From the NCBI RefSeq assembly GCF_009711165.2, contig NZ_WMID02000024.1, forward strand, positions 1 through 64,000: DNA of 64,000 nucleotides, read 5' to 3'. The notes beneath the pieces were generated by a model. The model was not told the origin of the DNA. It saw nothing but the letters and a program-made list of their open reading frames with translations, and did not search any database. Each line of letters starts with the position of its first letter. Within the stretch, counting starts at the first letter, position 1. Source of the stretch: Flavobacterium sp. MC2016-06 (GTDB lineage Bacteria > Bacteroidota > Bacteroidia > Flavobacteriales > Flavobacteriaceae). Positions 40,629 through 49,751 of this stretch are shown here, piece after piece. Made by a program: the position numbers and the translations under genes.

Positions 40629-42737
40629 ATGAATTCGGAAATACTACATGCCAAACTAAAAGAAAATTTTGGATTTGAGAAATTCAGACCCAATCAAGAA
40701 ACTATTATAAATACAATACTTGCTGGACAAGATACTTTGGCTATTATGCCAACTGGCGGCGGAAAATCGATATGTTTTCAATTACCTGCATTAGTTTTAC
40801 CTGGAATTACAATTGTCATTTCGCCTTTAATTGCCTTGATGAAAGATCAAGTTGACAGCTTAAAAGCAAATGGAATTGACGCCTGCTACATTAATAGCAG
40901 CCAATCTAGTGAAGAACAGAAGTTTTACATAGACAATTTAAAATCAAATACTTTTAAATTGGTTTATATAGCTCCCGAAAGTTTATCTTATCTTGATGTT
41001 GCTTTTAATGAACTAACAATCAGTTTGATTGCTATAGACGAAGCGCATTGTATTTCTTCATGGGGGCATGATTTTAGACCAGCTTATACTAATTTAGGAT
41101 ATTTAAAAAGCCGCTTCCCTTCTACTCCAATCCTTGCTCTTACCGCTACGGCCGATAAAGCAACACGTACAGATATTACGAAGCAATTAAATTTAAAAAA
41201 TCCTAAAACTTTTATAGCTTCTTTTGATAGAGCCAATTTAAGTTTAGAAGTTCGACCAGCTTTAGACCGCGTAAAACAAATCATTGATTTTGTAGAAAAT
41301 AAACCGAATGAATCGGGAATTATTTATTGTTTAAGCAGAAAAACAACAGAAGAACTGGCTGAAAAATTGCAAAAAAGCGGTGTAACAGCTAAAGCGTATC
41401 ATGCTGGTTTAGACAATACCGTTCGTGCCAAAACACAAGATGCTTTTATAAATGATGATTGTCAGGTAGTTTGTGCTACAATTGCATTTGGTATGGGAAT
41501 CGATAAGTCTAATGTACGTTGGGTTATTCATTATAATTTACCCAAAAATATAGAAGGTTATTATCAGGAAATTGGGCGTGCCGGACGTGACGGTCTTCCT
41601 GCAGAAACGCTATTGTTTGAAAGTTATGCCGATGTTATTCAGCTGCAGAAATTTGCTTCTGAGGGTTTAAATTCTGATGTACAGCTTGCAAAATTAGAAC
41701 GAATGAAACAATATGCAGATGCTTTGAGCTGCAGACGTAAAATTCTACTCTCCTATTTTGGTGAGTTAGTTACCGAAAATTGTGGAAATTGTGATATATG
41801 CAAAAAACCGCCTGTCTTTTTTGATGGAACTATTTTAGCACAAAAAGCACTCTCGGCGATTACTCGACTGCAGGAATCTGAGCCTTTGGCTGTAATTGTA
41901 GATTTTTTAAGAGGCTCGAGAAACGCGTATATGCATGAAAAAAATTATCAAACGCTTAAAACGTACGGAATCGGCGCTGATATTTCTTGGTACGATTGGA
42001 ATCAGTACCTTATTCAGCTTATAAATTTAGGATATTGTGAAATTGCTTTTCATCAGCATAATAAAATTTTGCTAACTCCTTTTGCAAAGAAAGTTTTGTT
42101 TGAAGGTGAAAAAGTAAAATTGACTACAGTTGTCAAAAAAGTAATAGATAAAAACGAAATCAAAGAAACAAAGGCCAAAACTGCTAAAAATTCTCTTTTT
42201 GAAACACTTCGAAAATTACGCTATGAAATTGCACAAGAAGAAGAAGTTCCTGCTTACGTCATTTTTAGTGATGCAGCTTTGAGACACATGGAAACTATTC
42301 GACCTATGAGTGATGAAGAATTCTTAACTGTTGATGGAGTTGGAAAAGCCAAACTAGAAAAATACGGTTCTGAGTTTATAAATGCTATTATTGAATTTGA
42401 GAAGAGTAAAAAAACAACTACCAAAGCAAAAAAAGAAAGTAATACTTATAAAGCTACTTTTGATTTATTTGCAAGTGGTATTTCTTTAGAAGAAATTGCA
42501 GAAAGGAGAAGTTTAGGTTTTTCGACGATCATTTCCCATTTAGCCAAACTATATGTAGATGGTTTTGAAATTGATTTGAGTCCGTTTGTTTCAAATGAAG
42601 AAGTTTCTCAGTTACGACAAGCAAAAATAGCTTTAGAAAGTCCAAATGCATTAAAACCTTATTACGATCATCTTGAAGAGAAAGTTTCTTATGATAAGAT
42701 TAGATTAGGACTTGCAATTATTGAGAAAGATAAATAA
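40629..42737 (+). CDS. recQ: ATP-dependent DNA helicase RecQ
   Basis: A 702-residue RecQ helicase: Walker A MPTGGGKSICFQLP, DEAH box in AIDEAHCISSWGHDFRP, motif VI IGRAGRDG, a zinc-binding Cys4 region (CRRKILLSYFGE then CGNCDICKKP) and an HRDC domain (about residues 540-600). A C-terminal extension with a helix-turn-helix-like segment (LFASGISLEEIAERRSLGFS) follows. It has a role in DNA repair and recombination. It is monocistronic. Confidence 0.96.
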   Translation: MNSEILHAKLKENFGFEKFRPNQETIINTILAGQDTLAIMPTGGGKSICFQLPALVLPGITIVISPLIALMKDQVDSLKANGIDACYINSSQSSEEQKFYIDNLKSNTFKLVYIAPESLSYLDVAFNELTISLIAIDEAHCISSWGHDFRPAYTNLGYLKSRFPSTPILALTATADKATRTDITKQLNLKNPKTFIASFDRANLSLEVRPALDRVKQIIDFVENKPNESGIIYCLSRKTTEELAEKLQKSGVTAKAYHAGLDNTVRAKTQDAFINDDCQVVCATIAFGMGIDKSNVRWVIHYNLPKNIEGYYQEIGRAGRDGLPAETLLFESYADVIQLQKFASEGLNSDVQLAKLERMKQYADALSCRRKILLSYFGELVTENCGNCDICKKPPVFFDGTILAQKALSAITRLQESEPLAVIVDFLRGSRNAYMHEKNYQTLKTYGIGADISWYDWNQYLIQLINLGYCEIAFHQHNKILLTPFAKKVLFEGEKVKLTTVVKKVIDKNEIKETKAKTAKNSLFETLRKLRYEIAQEEEVPAYVIFSDAALRHMETIRPMSDEEFLTVDGVGKAKLEKYGSEFINAIIEFEKSKKTTTKAKKESNTYKATFDLFASGISLEEIAERRSLGFSTIISHLAKLYVDGFEIDLSPFVSNEEVSQLRQAKIALESPNALKPYYDHLEEKVSYDKIRLGLAIIEKDK

Positions 42738-42749
42738 AGTTTTTTTTTA

Positions 42750-42838
42750 TCATGCAGATTTTGCAGATTAAGCTGATTTTTTTACTTAAAACAAGATAGA
42801 GGCAAAATAAATCAGCTTAATCTGCAAAATTTGCGTGA
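42750..42838. repeat. Long inverted repeat, 30-bp arms
   Basis: Arms at 42750-42779 and 42809-42838 pair with two mismatches (outer arm TCATGCAGATTTTGCAGATT, inner AAGCTGATTT). This palindrome lies 12 bp after recQ and may terminate it. Confidence 0.85.
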
Positions 42839-42874
42839 TATTCTAGACAATATTGTCTTTTCGACTAAGGAGAA

Positions 42875-42935
42875 ATCTTCGCAAGAAGCTCCATAAAGAA
42901 ATGTCGTCAATCTTTGTAGAGCTTCTTGCGAAGAT
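42875..42935. repeat. Inverted repeat, 17-bp perfect arms
   Basis: ATCTTCGCAAGAAGCTC (42875-42891) and its exact reverse complement (42919-42935). The following CTCGTTCCTCGGGATGACAA continues into the tandem array. Confidence 0.88.
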
Positions 42936-42950
42936 CCCTCGTTCCTCGGG

Positions 42951-43227
42951 ATGACAAGATTGTGTTTACAGACCTGCAAGGTTTCTAAAACCTTGTAGGT
43001 CTAATTTTTGCAATTCAATTCACAACGTTTATAATTTCTGAAATGACAAGATTGTGTTTATAGACCTGCAAGGTTTCTAAAACCTTGTAGGTCTATTTTT
43101 TGCAATTCAACTCGTAACGGTTTATTATTTCTGAAATGACAATATTGTGTTTACAGACCTGCAAGGTTTCCAAAACCTTGCAGGTCTGATTTTTACTATT
43201 CAATTCACAACGTTTTTCATTTCTAAA
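42951..43227. repeat. Tandem array of three 92-93-bp units with hairpins
   Basis: Each unit starts ATGACAAGATTGTGTTTA and contains a 33-bp hairpin (AGACCTGCAAGG / CCTTGTAGGTCT) at 42970-43002, 43062-43094 and 43155-43187. A fourth start at 43228 decays. The hairpin is REP-like. No spacer variety or cas genes, so not CRISPR. Confidence 0.9.
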
Positions 43228-43284
43228 ATGACAAAAATGTATTGTATTTTTGACTTAATAAGATAGAGTAAAATATTCGAAAAC

Positions 43285-43321
43285 AAAAAACCTGTAAAGC
43301 ATAAACTCTACAGGTTTTTTT
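43285..43321 (-). terminator. Terminator of the DinB-family gene
   Basis: Hairpin AAAAAACCTGTA / TACAGGTTTTTT with T runs on both strands, just past the stop of 43347-43862. Confidence 0.9.
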
Positions 43322-43346
43322 CTGTTTTATTCTAATCTATTAAGGT

Positions 43347-43862
43347 TTACAAATATCTTTCTTGAAAGACATTTTGATGATGTTTTTGATGTCCGATTAA
43401 AACAAAACCTAAAGCTCGAACAGAAATCTTATTATTTGATGCTGTTCCTATTCTTTTAAGTTGTTCTTCAGATAAACTTTTATAAAACAATAAATTTGAA
43501 TGTCTTACGGCAGAAAATTCAGTTAATAATTCTTGAATACTTCTTTTGTTAGCATCTGTATTGGCTACATAATCGTTTTCTTCAAAACCAGGCAAAGCAG
43601 TTTGATCATTTCTAGAAAAACGTAAGGCACGATACGCAAAAATGCGTTCAGTATCTATTACGTGCTGGATAATTTCTTTAATTGCCCATTTCCCTTCCGC
43701 ATAACGATAATCAAATTTATCCATCGGAATGTTTTGAACAAACTTGATGAAATCATGCAGAGAAATTTCTAATTCTTCGATTAAATTAACATCTCCAGCT
43801 TCTTTAAGATACGTTACAAATCCGCCTGAGCATTCATCTTCTGATAATTCTTTTGAATTCAT
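43347..43862 (-). CDS. DinB family protein
   Basis: A 171-residue four-helix DinB-like protein. The helix with KWAIKEIIQHVIDTERIFAYR places one metal-ligand His in motif HVxDxE, and the C-terminal GHQKHHQN holds the other two. Members act as metal-dependent enzymes, often thiol-dependent transferases; substrate unknown. It lies 31 bp from the ppc stop, in the same orientation as ppc. Confidence 0.88.
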   Translation of the reverse strand: MNSKELSEDECSGGFVTYLKEAGDVNLIEELEISLHDFIKFVQNIPMDKFDYRYAEGKWAIKEIIQHVIDTERIFAYRALRFSRNDQTALPGFEENDYVANTDANKRSIQELLTEFSAVRHSNLLFYKSLSEEQLKRIGTASNNKISVRALGFVLIGHQKHHQNVFQERYL

Positions 43863-43893
43863 ATTATTACAATTTTTGAATATTATCTAACTT

Positions 43894-46479
43894 TTAAGCT
43901 GAGTTTCTACTTGCGTTTGTGTTTCCGAAAAGTGATCTTGTTACAATTTTTTCATAAACTTTAATCAACTCCTCGTTCCCGCTGTTTTCTTTATTCAATT
44001 CATTAATTCTTAATAAAGCATATTGCTGTATTGTCAACAATGGCAATACAATACGCTCTCTTATTTGAATAGAAGCTATACCATCAGGATAGTTTTCCAT
44101 CAAAGATTTATGATCTGCAATTTTAAGTAAAAGACGTTTTGTTTCTAAAAATTCATCGTAAATAATCTGCCAGAATTCTCCAAATTCAGGATCTTTTCTC
44201 ATGTATGCAGTAAGTGGGAAAAATGATTTTGCCAAAGACATCATACTGTTTTCCAAAAGCGTTTTAAAGAATAATGAATTGTGATACAAATCATGAACTT
44301 TATCCCATTGATTTGTATCTTCAAAATGTTTTAAAGCCGATCCTACACCAAAAAAACCAGGTACATTCTGCTTCAATTGACTCCAAGAACCTACGAATGG
44401 AATTGCTCTTAAATCTGCAAAATCTAATTGCTCAGACTTGCTTCTTTTAGAAGGACGGCTTCCAATGTTGGTTTTAGAATAATATTTTAAAGTACTCATT
44501 TTTTCCAAGTAAGGGATAAATTTAGGATGATTCTTAAAACTTAAATATTTGTCATATCCTAAATCTGCCAATTGTGTTAGAATTCCAGTTTCTTCAGCAG
44601 ATAATTCATTTTGTCCTTTACTGAAAACCTGATTAGTAACACCAGCAGTCAATAAATTTTCAATATTATAACGGCAAGAATCTAAAGTTCCAAAATTAGA
44701 ACTAATAGTCTGCCCTTGTACAGTAATCTGAATTTCGTTATTTTCAATTTTTGGCCCTAAAGAAGCATAAAATTTATGTGTTTTTCCACCACCACGTGCT
44801 GGAGGTCCACCGCGTCCGTCAAAGAATATCGCTTTAATACCGTATTGTCTAGAGATTTCAGTCAATGCTATTTTAGCCTGATAAATACTCCAGTTGGCCA
44901 TCAAATAACCACCATCTTTAGTTCCGTCAGAGAAACCAAGCATAATCGTTTGTTTGTTGCCTCTAGCTTTTAAATGCTTCGAATATTCTGGATTGGTATA
45001 CAATTGCTCCATAACTTCATGCGCTTTTTGCAAATCGTCTACAGATTCAAACAATGGAATAATATCAACCGTTGGGTTTTCCCAATTGTTTAAACGAATC
45101 ATTGCAAAAGTTTCCATGACATTCAATGCGCTTTCGTTATTACTAATAATATAACGATTTGCTCCAAATTCGCCATTGCGTTCTTGAATCGTTTTAATGG
45201 CTTGAACAGATTCTAAAGTAGATTTTGTTATTTCGTCATTAAAGTCATCAGCATTTAAATTTCCTTTAACTTTAGATAAAACCACTAATTTTTCAGCTTC
45301 AGATAATTCAAAATAATTCTCTGGAAAAATATCCGATCCTGATTTCAAATAATAGTTAACAACATCATTAAATACGGCGTCATGAATTTTACTATTCTGA
45401 CGAATATCTAAAGTTGCAAAATGGAATCCGAATAGATTAATTTTTACCAATAAAGCTTCCAATTCATCTAAGTATAATGATTGATGCTTCTCGATAATAA
45501 TACTTCTAATTTTGTTTAACTGTGATAATAATTCGTCTAAAGTAATGTAAATTTCACCTTTAGAATAAAATACAGAACGGTAAAGTTTATGTTCAAGTTC
45601 AGATACTAAAGTATCTACACCTGAGAAAGTTAACTTTCTTTTTAAGTTTCTCATTTCAACATAATAACACTTTAAAATAGAAGTCCTTAAACGCTCTGCT
45701 ACTTTTAGTGTAATTTCTGTTGTTACAAAAGGATTTCCATCTCGATCTCCTCCTGGCCAAAATCCTAATTTTATTAATTGATTTTGAATTGCGTTTCCTT
45801 GAAGGACATTTTTTTGCAAATAATGAACAATTTCTCCAGAAGTTGCATAAAATACATTCTCTAAATACCAGATCAAACTAACCGCTTCATCGTAAGGATT
45901 TGGTTTTTCGTTCTGAATAAAAGGTGTTTTCCCTAGCTGTGCTAATAATTGTTTGATTTTTAATAAATCATTTAATCGAATTGCTTCTGTTAAATCATTT
46001 ATAATTCCTAGAACTGGTCCAGGATAAAATTGTGTCGGATGCGCGGTTAAAACCGTACGTACGTTGAAGTTTTCGAGGAATTCAATTAATTCATCGTCTT
46101 TTTCTTTTGCGTCAGATTTCTCTTTAATATCACGAAGCGAGCCTCGTCCTTCCATGTTATTAACTTCAGGAAAAGCAGCATCTTCAATAGCATCAAAAAG
46201 TACAATTTGACGTTCTATATATTGAATAAATCGAAACATAAGATCGATTTTTTCAGTTTCAGAAGCATCATTAAGGTATTTATTAGAAAAGAAATCAAAA
46301 ATTTCTTTAGGTGTTTCTTGTTTTTTAAAGCCTGTTTCGCAAGTCTCTGTAAATAAAGGCAGTAAAACCCCAGTATTATCTATCGAATCAAAAGGTAATG
46401 TTATAAAAACACTGTTGTAAATGTGATATTTAGAGAGAACATCTTGATTAAAGCGCTCAATTTTTGGCAGCGTATACAT
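43894..46479 (-). CDS. ppc: Phosphoenolpyruvate carboxylase
   Basis: An 861-residue PEP carboxylase, near the usual 880-950. Catalytic motifs: LTAHPTQFYPG (about 146-156), WPGGDRDGNPFVT, GFSDGTKDGGYLMANW and FFDGRGGPPARGGG. It carboxylates PEP to oxaloacetate, replenishing the TCA cycle. A terminator separates it from the Lrp/AsnC gene upstream; the DinB gene lies 31 bp downstream. Confidence 0.95.
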   Translation of the reverse strand: MYTLPKIERFNQDVLSKYHIYNSVFITLPFDSIDNTGVLLPLFTETCETGFKKQETPKEIFDFFSNKYLNDASETEKIDLMFRFIQYIERQIVLFDAIEDAAFPEVNNMEGRGSLRDIKEKSDAKEKDDELIEFLENFNVRTVLTAHPTQFYPGPVLGIINDLTEAIRLNDLLKIKQLLAQLGKTPFIQNEKPNPYDEAVSLIWYLENVFYATSGEIVHYLQKNVLQGNAIQNQLIKLGFWPGGDRDGNPFVTTEITLKVAERLRTSILKCYYVEMRNLKRKLTFSGVDTLVSELEHKLYRSVFYSKGEIYITLDELLSQLNKIRSIIIEKHQSLYLDELEALLVKINLFGFHFATLDIRQNSKIHDAVFNDVVNYYLKSGSDIFPENYFELSEAEKLVVLSKVKGNLNADDFNDEITKSTLESVQAIKTIQERNGEFGANRYIISNNESALNVMETFAMIRLNNWENPTVDIIPLFESVDDLQKAHEVMEQLYTNPEYSKHLKARGNKQTIMLGFSDGTKDGGYLMANWSIYQAKIALTEISRQYGIKAIFFDGRGGPPARGGGKTHKFYASLGPKIENNEIQITVQGQTISSNFGTLDSCRYNIENLLTAGVTNQVFSKGQNELSAEETGILTQLADLGYDKYLSFKNHPKFIPYLEKMSTLKYYSKTNIGSRPSKRSKSEQLDFADLRAIPFVGSWSQLKQNVPGFFGVGSALKHFEDTNQWDKVHDLYHNSLFFKTLLENSMMSLAKSFFPLTAYMRKDPEFGEFWQIIYDEFLETKRLLLKIADHKSLMENYPDGIASIQIRERIVLPLLTIQQYALLRINELNKENSGNEELIKVYEKIVTRSLFGNTNASRNSA

Positions 46480-46512
46480 AATCGCGTTATAGTTGGTTGG
46501 TTAATAGGTCAT

Positions 46513-46548
46513 AAAAAAACCCCAAGAATAAACTTGAGGTTATATTTT
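46513..46548 (-). terminator. Terminator of the Lrp/AsnC gene
   Basis: Hairpin ACCCCAAG / CTTGAGGT with T runs on the minus strand, between the Lrp/AsnC stop and the ppc start. Confidence 0.7.
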
Positions 46549-46571
46549 AATATAGCATTCAAGAAAAATTG

Positions 46572-47051
46572 TTACATATTTTTAAAAATAGTATGCATCA
46601 AACGCTTCTTATCGTTTATACTTTCTTCTAATGAAATCATAGTTTCAGTTCTGTAAACACCCTCGATATCATCTATCATAAAGATAACTTCTTTTGCATG
46701 CTTAGTATCTTTTGCTCTAATTTTGCAAAAAATATTGAATTTACCTGTAGTTACAGAAGCTACTGTAACGAAAGGGATTTGATTAATTCGCTCTAATACA
46801 AATTTTGTCTGAGACGTATTATTAAGAAACACACCTACATAAGCAATAAATGAATACCCTAGTTTATCATAATCTAAGGCCAAAGAAGATCCCATTATTA
46901 TCCCTGCGTCTTCCATCTTTTTTACTCTAACATGTACTGTTCCAGCAGATATCAATAGTTTTTTTGCAATGTCAGTAAACGGAACTCTCGTATTGTCTAT
47001 TAACATATCTAAAATCTGGTGATCTACTTCATCTAAACGAAATTTACTCAT
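46572..47051 (-). CDS. Lrp/AsnC family transcriptional regulator
   Basis: A 159-residue feast-famine regulator: N-terminal winged HTH (DEVDHQILDMLIDNTRVPFTD then ISAGTVHVRVKKMEDAG) and a C-terminal RAM ligand-binding domain (FIAYVGVFLNN..., SVTTGKFNIFCKIRAKD). The ligand is an amino acid or derivative. It sits upstream of ppc on the same strand, separated by a terminator. Confidence 0.92.
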   Translation of the reverse strand: MSKFRLDEVDHQILDMLIDNTRVPFTDIAKKLLISAGTVHVRVKKMEDAGIIMGSSLALDYDKLGYSFIAYVGVFLNNTSQTKFVLERINQIPFVTVASVTTGKFNIFCKIRAKDTKHAKEVIFMIDDIEGVYRTETMISLEESINDKKRLMHTIFKNM

Positions 47052-47128
47052 AATTCTTTAATTAATATTACTAATTGCTATTACAAAGTATAAAATTATA
47101 TATAAAAAACAACAAATTCACAAAAAAA

Positions 47129-48283
47129 TTAACTTTTTATTAATCCGTTAACAAATTTAACATTTTTATTTAAATAAAAATCTGCTCTTTGATTCGTTTT
47201 CGGAAAATTATCATAGTCATCTGAGTAAGCCGCACCTTCTGCATCGTATTCATAATGTCCAAAATAATTTTCTAATTCGCCTGCTTCAACAATGTAAGCA
47301 TTAAAATGAATCTTATTTTCAATCAATTCCTCTCTGTATTGTGCGACAAAATTCGTAATAATTTCGATACCATCATAATTTATTTTGATATTTTTATACA
47401 TAAAATCATAAAAAACCACTTTATTTTGTGAAATATTCAAATAATCGCAATTTCTATTGTCAACTAAATCGTTTTCGCTTATGAGTTTAAAACTCGAAAT
47501 TAGTGAGAAAAATAGGAACTTTCGCGTAATTTCGCGATCATAGTCGCCTGGATAATGCCCTGCTTCAAATAAAATGGTGGGTACACCTAAATATTGAAAC
47601 GTATCTCCTATACAATTAATATTAAATGAATCATCAAAACGACCAACCTGCCCCGGAATATACTGCTGAAGCACGTCGTTAAGGCCTGCAATGAGGTTTA
47701 TTGCCTTTAGTCTATTTTCATTTACTTCTCTCTCTTCATTATAAGAAGGTGCTAAAAAGGAAACTGTAGCAGGTTTTCCTGTATCGCCAGCGCCAAAAAT
47801 AGTACGCTGATCATGAAGATTAAAACAAAAATGAGGTTTAAACTCTTCAAATACGGCTCTAAGAACCTTGCTTTCCGGCTGTGTTAAATCTTGAGAATCT
47901 CTATTAAGATCAATTTCATTGGCGTTTACACGAGTGTAAAGCTTAGCTCCGTCTGGATTTAATATAGGAATACAATAAAAAGTAAAAGCAGCAAGCATTT
48001 TAGCCGCAAATTCAGAACCGCTGTTTAAAACATTAATAAAGTCAAAAAGCGCTTTTGTAGTTGTGCTTTCGTTTCCATGCATTTGTGACCAAAGATAAAT
48101 ACGAGTTTCTCCTGTACCAATTTGGTAACTATAAATAGGTTGTTCTAAAACAGAATGACCAATAACTTTTACTTGATTATTAGTATTGAGTTTTTCTAAT
48201 AAAGGCTCAATCTCGTTTAAAGTTAAGTAACGACCTTTGATTGATTCTTCTTTGTATTGACTAAATAATTCTTCTAAATTCAT
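47129..48283 (-). CDS. M14 family zinc carboxypeptidase
   Basis: A 384-residue M14 peptidase: zinc ligands H69 and E72 in QMHGNES and H157 in FNLHDQR, with NPDGAKLYTRVNANEIDLNRDS between them and the general-base Glu in LFEAGHYPGDY. There is no signal peptide, so it is cytosolic. It is divergent from an XRE repressor, and several copies of a palindromic operator cover its promoter, one over a TACTTTTG -7 box. It is almost certainly controlled by that repressor. Confidence 0.9.
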   Translation of the reverse strand: MNLEELFSQYKEESIKGRYLTLNEIEPLLEKLNTNNQVKVIGHSVLEQPIYSYQIGTGETRIYLWSQMHGNESTTTKALFDFINVLNSGSEFAAKMLAAFTFYCIPILNPDGAKLYTRVNANEIDLNRDSQDLTQPESKVLRAVFEEFKPHFCFNLHDQRTIFGAGDTGKPATVSFLAPSYNEEREVNENRLKAINLIAGLNDVLQQYIPGQVGRFDDSFNINCIGDTFQYLGVPTILFEAGHYPGDYDREITRKFLFFSLISSFKLISENDLVDNRNCDYLNISQNKVVFYDFMYKNIKINYDGIEIITNFVAQYREELIENKIHFNAYIVEAGELENYFGHYEYDAEGAAYSDDYDNFPKTNQRADFYLNKNVKFVNGLIKS

Positions 48284-48296
48284 TGTGTTTTGATTA

Positions 48297-48312
48297 GTTT
48301 ACAAAAGTAAAC
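48297..48312. promoter_or_regulatory. Operator 1 (GTTTACAAAAGTAAAC), over the M14 -7 box
   Basis: Perfect GTTTAC / GTAAAC arms, with the minus-strand -7 box TACTTTTG at 48302-48309 inside it. The ATG of the M14 gene is 14 bp away. Confidence 0.8.
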
Positions 48313-48320
48313 ATCTTTAT

Positions 48321-48336
48321 TTTTACAATTGTAAAC
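48321..48336. promoter_or_regulatory. Operator 2 (TTTTACAATTGTAAAC)
   Basis: One arm mismatch from GTTTAC-N4-GTAAAC, 24 bp from operator 1. Confidence 0.75.
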
Positions 48337-48353
48337 AACAAAAAAGAACTAGA

Positions 48354-48369
48354 ATTTATATTTGTAAAC
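48354..48369. promoter_or_regulatory. Operator 3 (ATTTATATTTGTAAAC) with TATATTTG box
   Basis: One arm mismatch; overlaps a plus-strand -7 element TATATTTG (48357-48364). Confidence 0.65.
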
Positions 48370-48517
48370 AGTATTTTAAGCTAATTCTATCGTTTTTACC
48401 GATAATAGATTAACAATTGTTATTACTTTAAATATATATAATTAAAATACTTATTTTCAATTATTTAAACACTATTACATGAAGTAATTATTGCATATTA
48501 TTTACCTTTAAAATATG

Positions 48518-48533
48518 ATTTACAACTGTAAAA
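48518..48533. promoter_or_regulatory. Operator 4 (ATTTACAACTGTAAAA)
   Basis: Same spacing, TTTAC / GTAAA arms intact. 36 bp from operator 5. Confidence 0.7.
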
Positions 48534-48553
48534 TTGCATTATCCAATCCTTTT

Positions 48554-48569
48554 GATTACATTTGTAAAC
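48554..48569. promoter_or_regulatory. Operator 5 (GATTACATTTGTAAAC) over the XRE -7 box
   Basis: Overlaps TACATTTG (48557-48564), the likely -7 box of the XRE gene, whose ATG is 31 bp downstream. Confidence 0.75.
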
Positions 48570-48588
48570 ATATATTTTTTAAATAATA

Positions 48589-48604
48589 ATTTACAATGGT
48601 AAAC
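48589..48604. promoter_or_regulatory. Operator 6 (ATTTACAATGGTAAAC), overlaps the start codon
   Basis: The XRE start codon ATG (48596-48598) lies inside the N4 spacer and right arm. The spacing is identical to the other sites. Confidence 0.7.
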
Positions 48605-49051
48605 ATCGATGATTTTGTAAAAAGACTTGAAATTATACTGGATTATTATGGTCTAAATGCTTCTGCTTTTGCAGACAGAATTGGTGTGCAGCGCTCTAGT
48701 ATGTCTCACCTACTTTCAGGAAGAAACAAGCCAAGTTTAGATTTTGTAATGAAAATTCTAGAAGTTTTTCCAGATGTAGACTTGTACTGGATTTTAAATG
48801 GTAAAGGAAGTTTTCCTAAAAATGATGACGAAGAGTTTGTTCCTCAAAATGTAAAACCGTACCCTGCTCCATCAAATGTAAATTATGGTACCGGAGATTT
48901 ATTTTCTCCAATTGAATATAAAGAAGAAGAAAAAACAGAAATAAAAATTTCTTCTGAAATAAAAAGTTCAAATTTTACCTCAGAAGAAAATGAAATTGAA
49001 AAAATAGTCTTTTTTTATAAAAATGGAACCTTTAAGGTCTATAACCCGTAA
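48596..49051 (+). CDS. XRE family repressor, phage-CI-like (151 aa)
   Basis: N-terminal HTH (residues about 8-65: NASAFADRIGVQRSSMSHLL then SLDFVMKILEVFP). The middle is a linker, and the C-terminus (EIEKIVFFYKNGTFKVYNP) is a short beta segment. No peptidase or oligomerisation domain of LexA type. Six palindromic operators in its upstream region, one overlapping its own ATG, argue for strict autoregulation and joint control of the M14 peptidase. Confidence 0.88.
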   Translation: MVNIDDFVKRLEIILDYYGLNASAFADRIGVQRSSMSHLLSGRNKPSLDFVMKILEVFPDVDLYWILNGKGSFPKNDDEEFVPQNVKPYPAPSNVNYGTGDLFSPIEYKEEEKTEIKISSEIKSSNFTSEENEIEKIVFFYKNGTFKVYNP

Positions 49052-49134
49052 TTTAAAATTAGCGCGTATTTGTCCATTCAAAAAAATATTTTGGATTTAC
49101 GCGATTCTCACGCGTTAAGAAAAACAGCTCAAAT

Positions 49135-49686
49135 TTAGAGTTGAATACCATTTTCTGGAATTTTTCCTAAAACACCTTTATAATGTTTTTTCAAAATTTC
49201 AAAATCAGCATTATAATCTCCCGTCGGAAAAAATGGTTTACCAAAATTTACTTCTTTTTTACCCCAATCAAAAGCAACAGGAACAATAGGAACATTTGCT
49301 TTAAGCGCTATATAGTAAAATCCGGTTTTAATTTCTTTCACCCCTTTACGAGTTCCTTCTGGCGCAACAGCTAAACGAAAAACTTCTTTACGCTCAAAAA
49401 TTGCAGCAATAGAATCTACTTTATTCAAACCACCTGTACGGTCTAAAGGTTCTCCGCCAACATTTCTAAAGTAATATCCAAAAGGAAATTTGAATAATTC
49501 CTGCTTTCCAACCCAGTTCATCTGTAAACCAGAGATACCTCGAGTAAAAATTCCTAAATAAAAATCATGATTACTTGTATGCGGCATCACCATCAATATA
49601 CATTTTTTCACTTCAGCATTTTCTATTCCAACTATTTTCCAGCCCATTAGCTTAAAAAAGATGAATTTGTACAATTGTTTTTTCAT
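49135..49686 (-). CDS. 1-acyl-sn-glycerol-3-phosphate acyltransferase family protein
   Basis: A 183-residue PlsC-type acyltransferase: catalytic HTSNHD (HX4D), FRNVGGEPLDRTGG and APEGTRK motifs. The first 20 residues hold a hydrophobic anchor. It probably acylates lysophosphatidate or a related lipid. The gene converges with the XRE repressor gene. Confidence 0.87.
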   Translation of the reverse strand: MKKQLYKFIFFKLMGWKIVGIENAEVKKCILMVMPHTSNHDFYLGIFTRGISGLQMNWVGKQELFKFPFGYYFRNVGGEPLDRTGGLNKVDSIAAIFERKEVFRLAVAPEGTRKGVKEIKTGFYYIALKANVPIVPVAFDWGKKEVNFGKPFFPTGDYNADFEILKKHYKGVLGKIPENGIQL

Positions 49687-49751
49687 TAATGTTTATTTAT
49701 TTGATGCAAAATAAAAGATTTAATACTAAATTTGAGTAAAACCATTGTAAA

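Larger units (their letters stand above)
42738..43346. other. 609-bp intergenic region between recQ and dinB
   Basis: No gene found. It is filled by two unrelated inverted repeats, a three-unit hairpin array and a terminator (each listed separately). Confidence 0.8.
48284..48595. other. 312-bp divergent promoter region, M14 peptidase / XRE repressor
   Basis: Contains six 16-bp palindromes of the form RTTTAC-N4-GTAAAC (listed separately) and -7 boxes on both strands. No ORF seen. Confidence 0.85.

Noticed and set aside
40259..40693. Minus-strand ORF opposite the acidic gene
   Set aside because: It arises from the complement of poly-Asp codons (repeated Ile/Val) and is not a real gene.
42951..43227. 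Tandem 92-bp repeats as a CRISPR array
   Set aside because: Whole units are repeated with no unique spacers and no cas genes are near; each unit contains a hairpin, fitting REP/BIME-type DNA.
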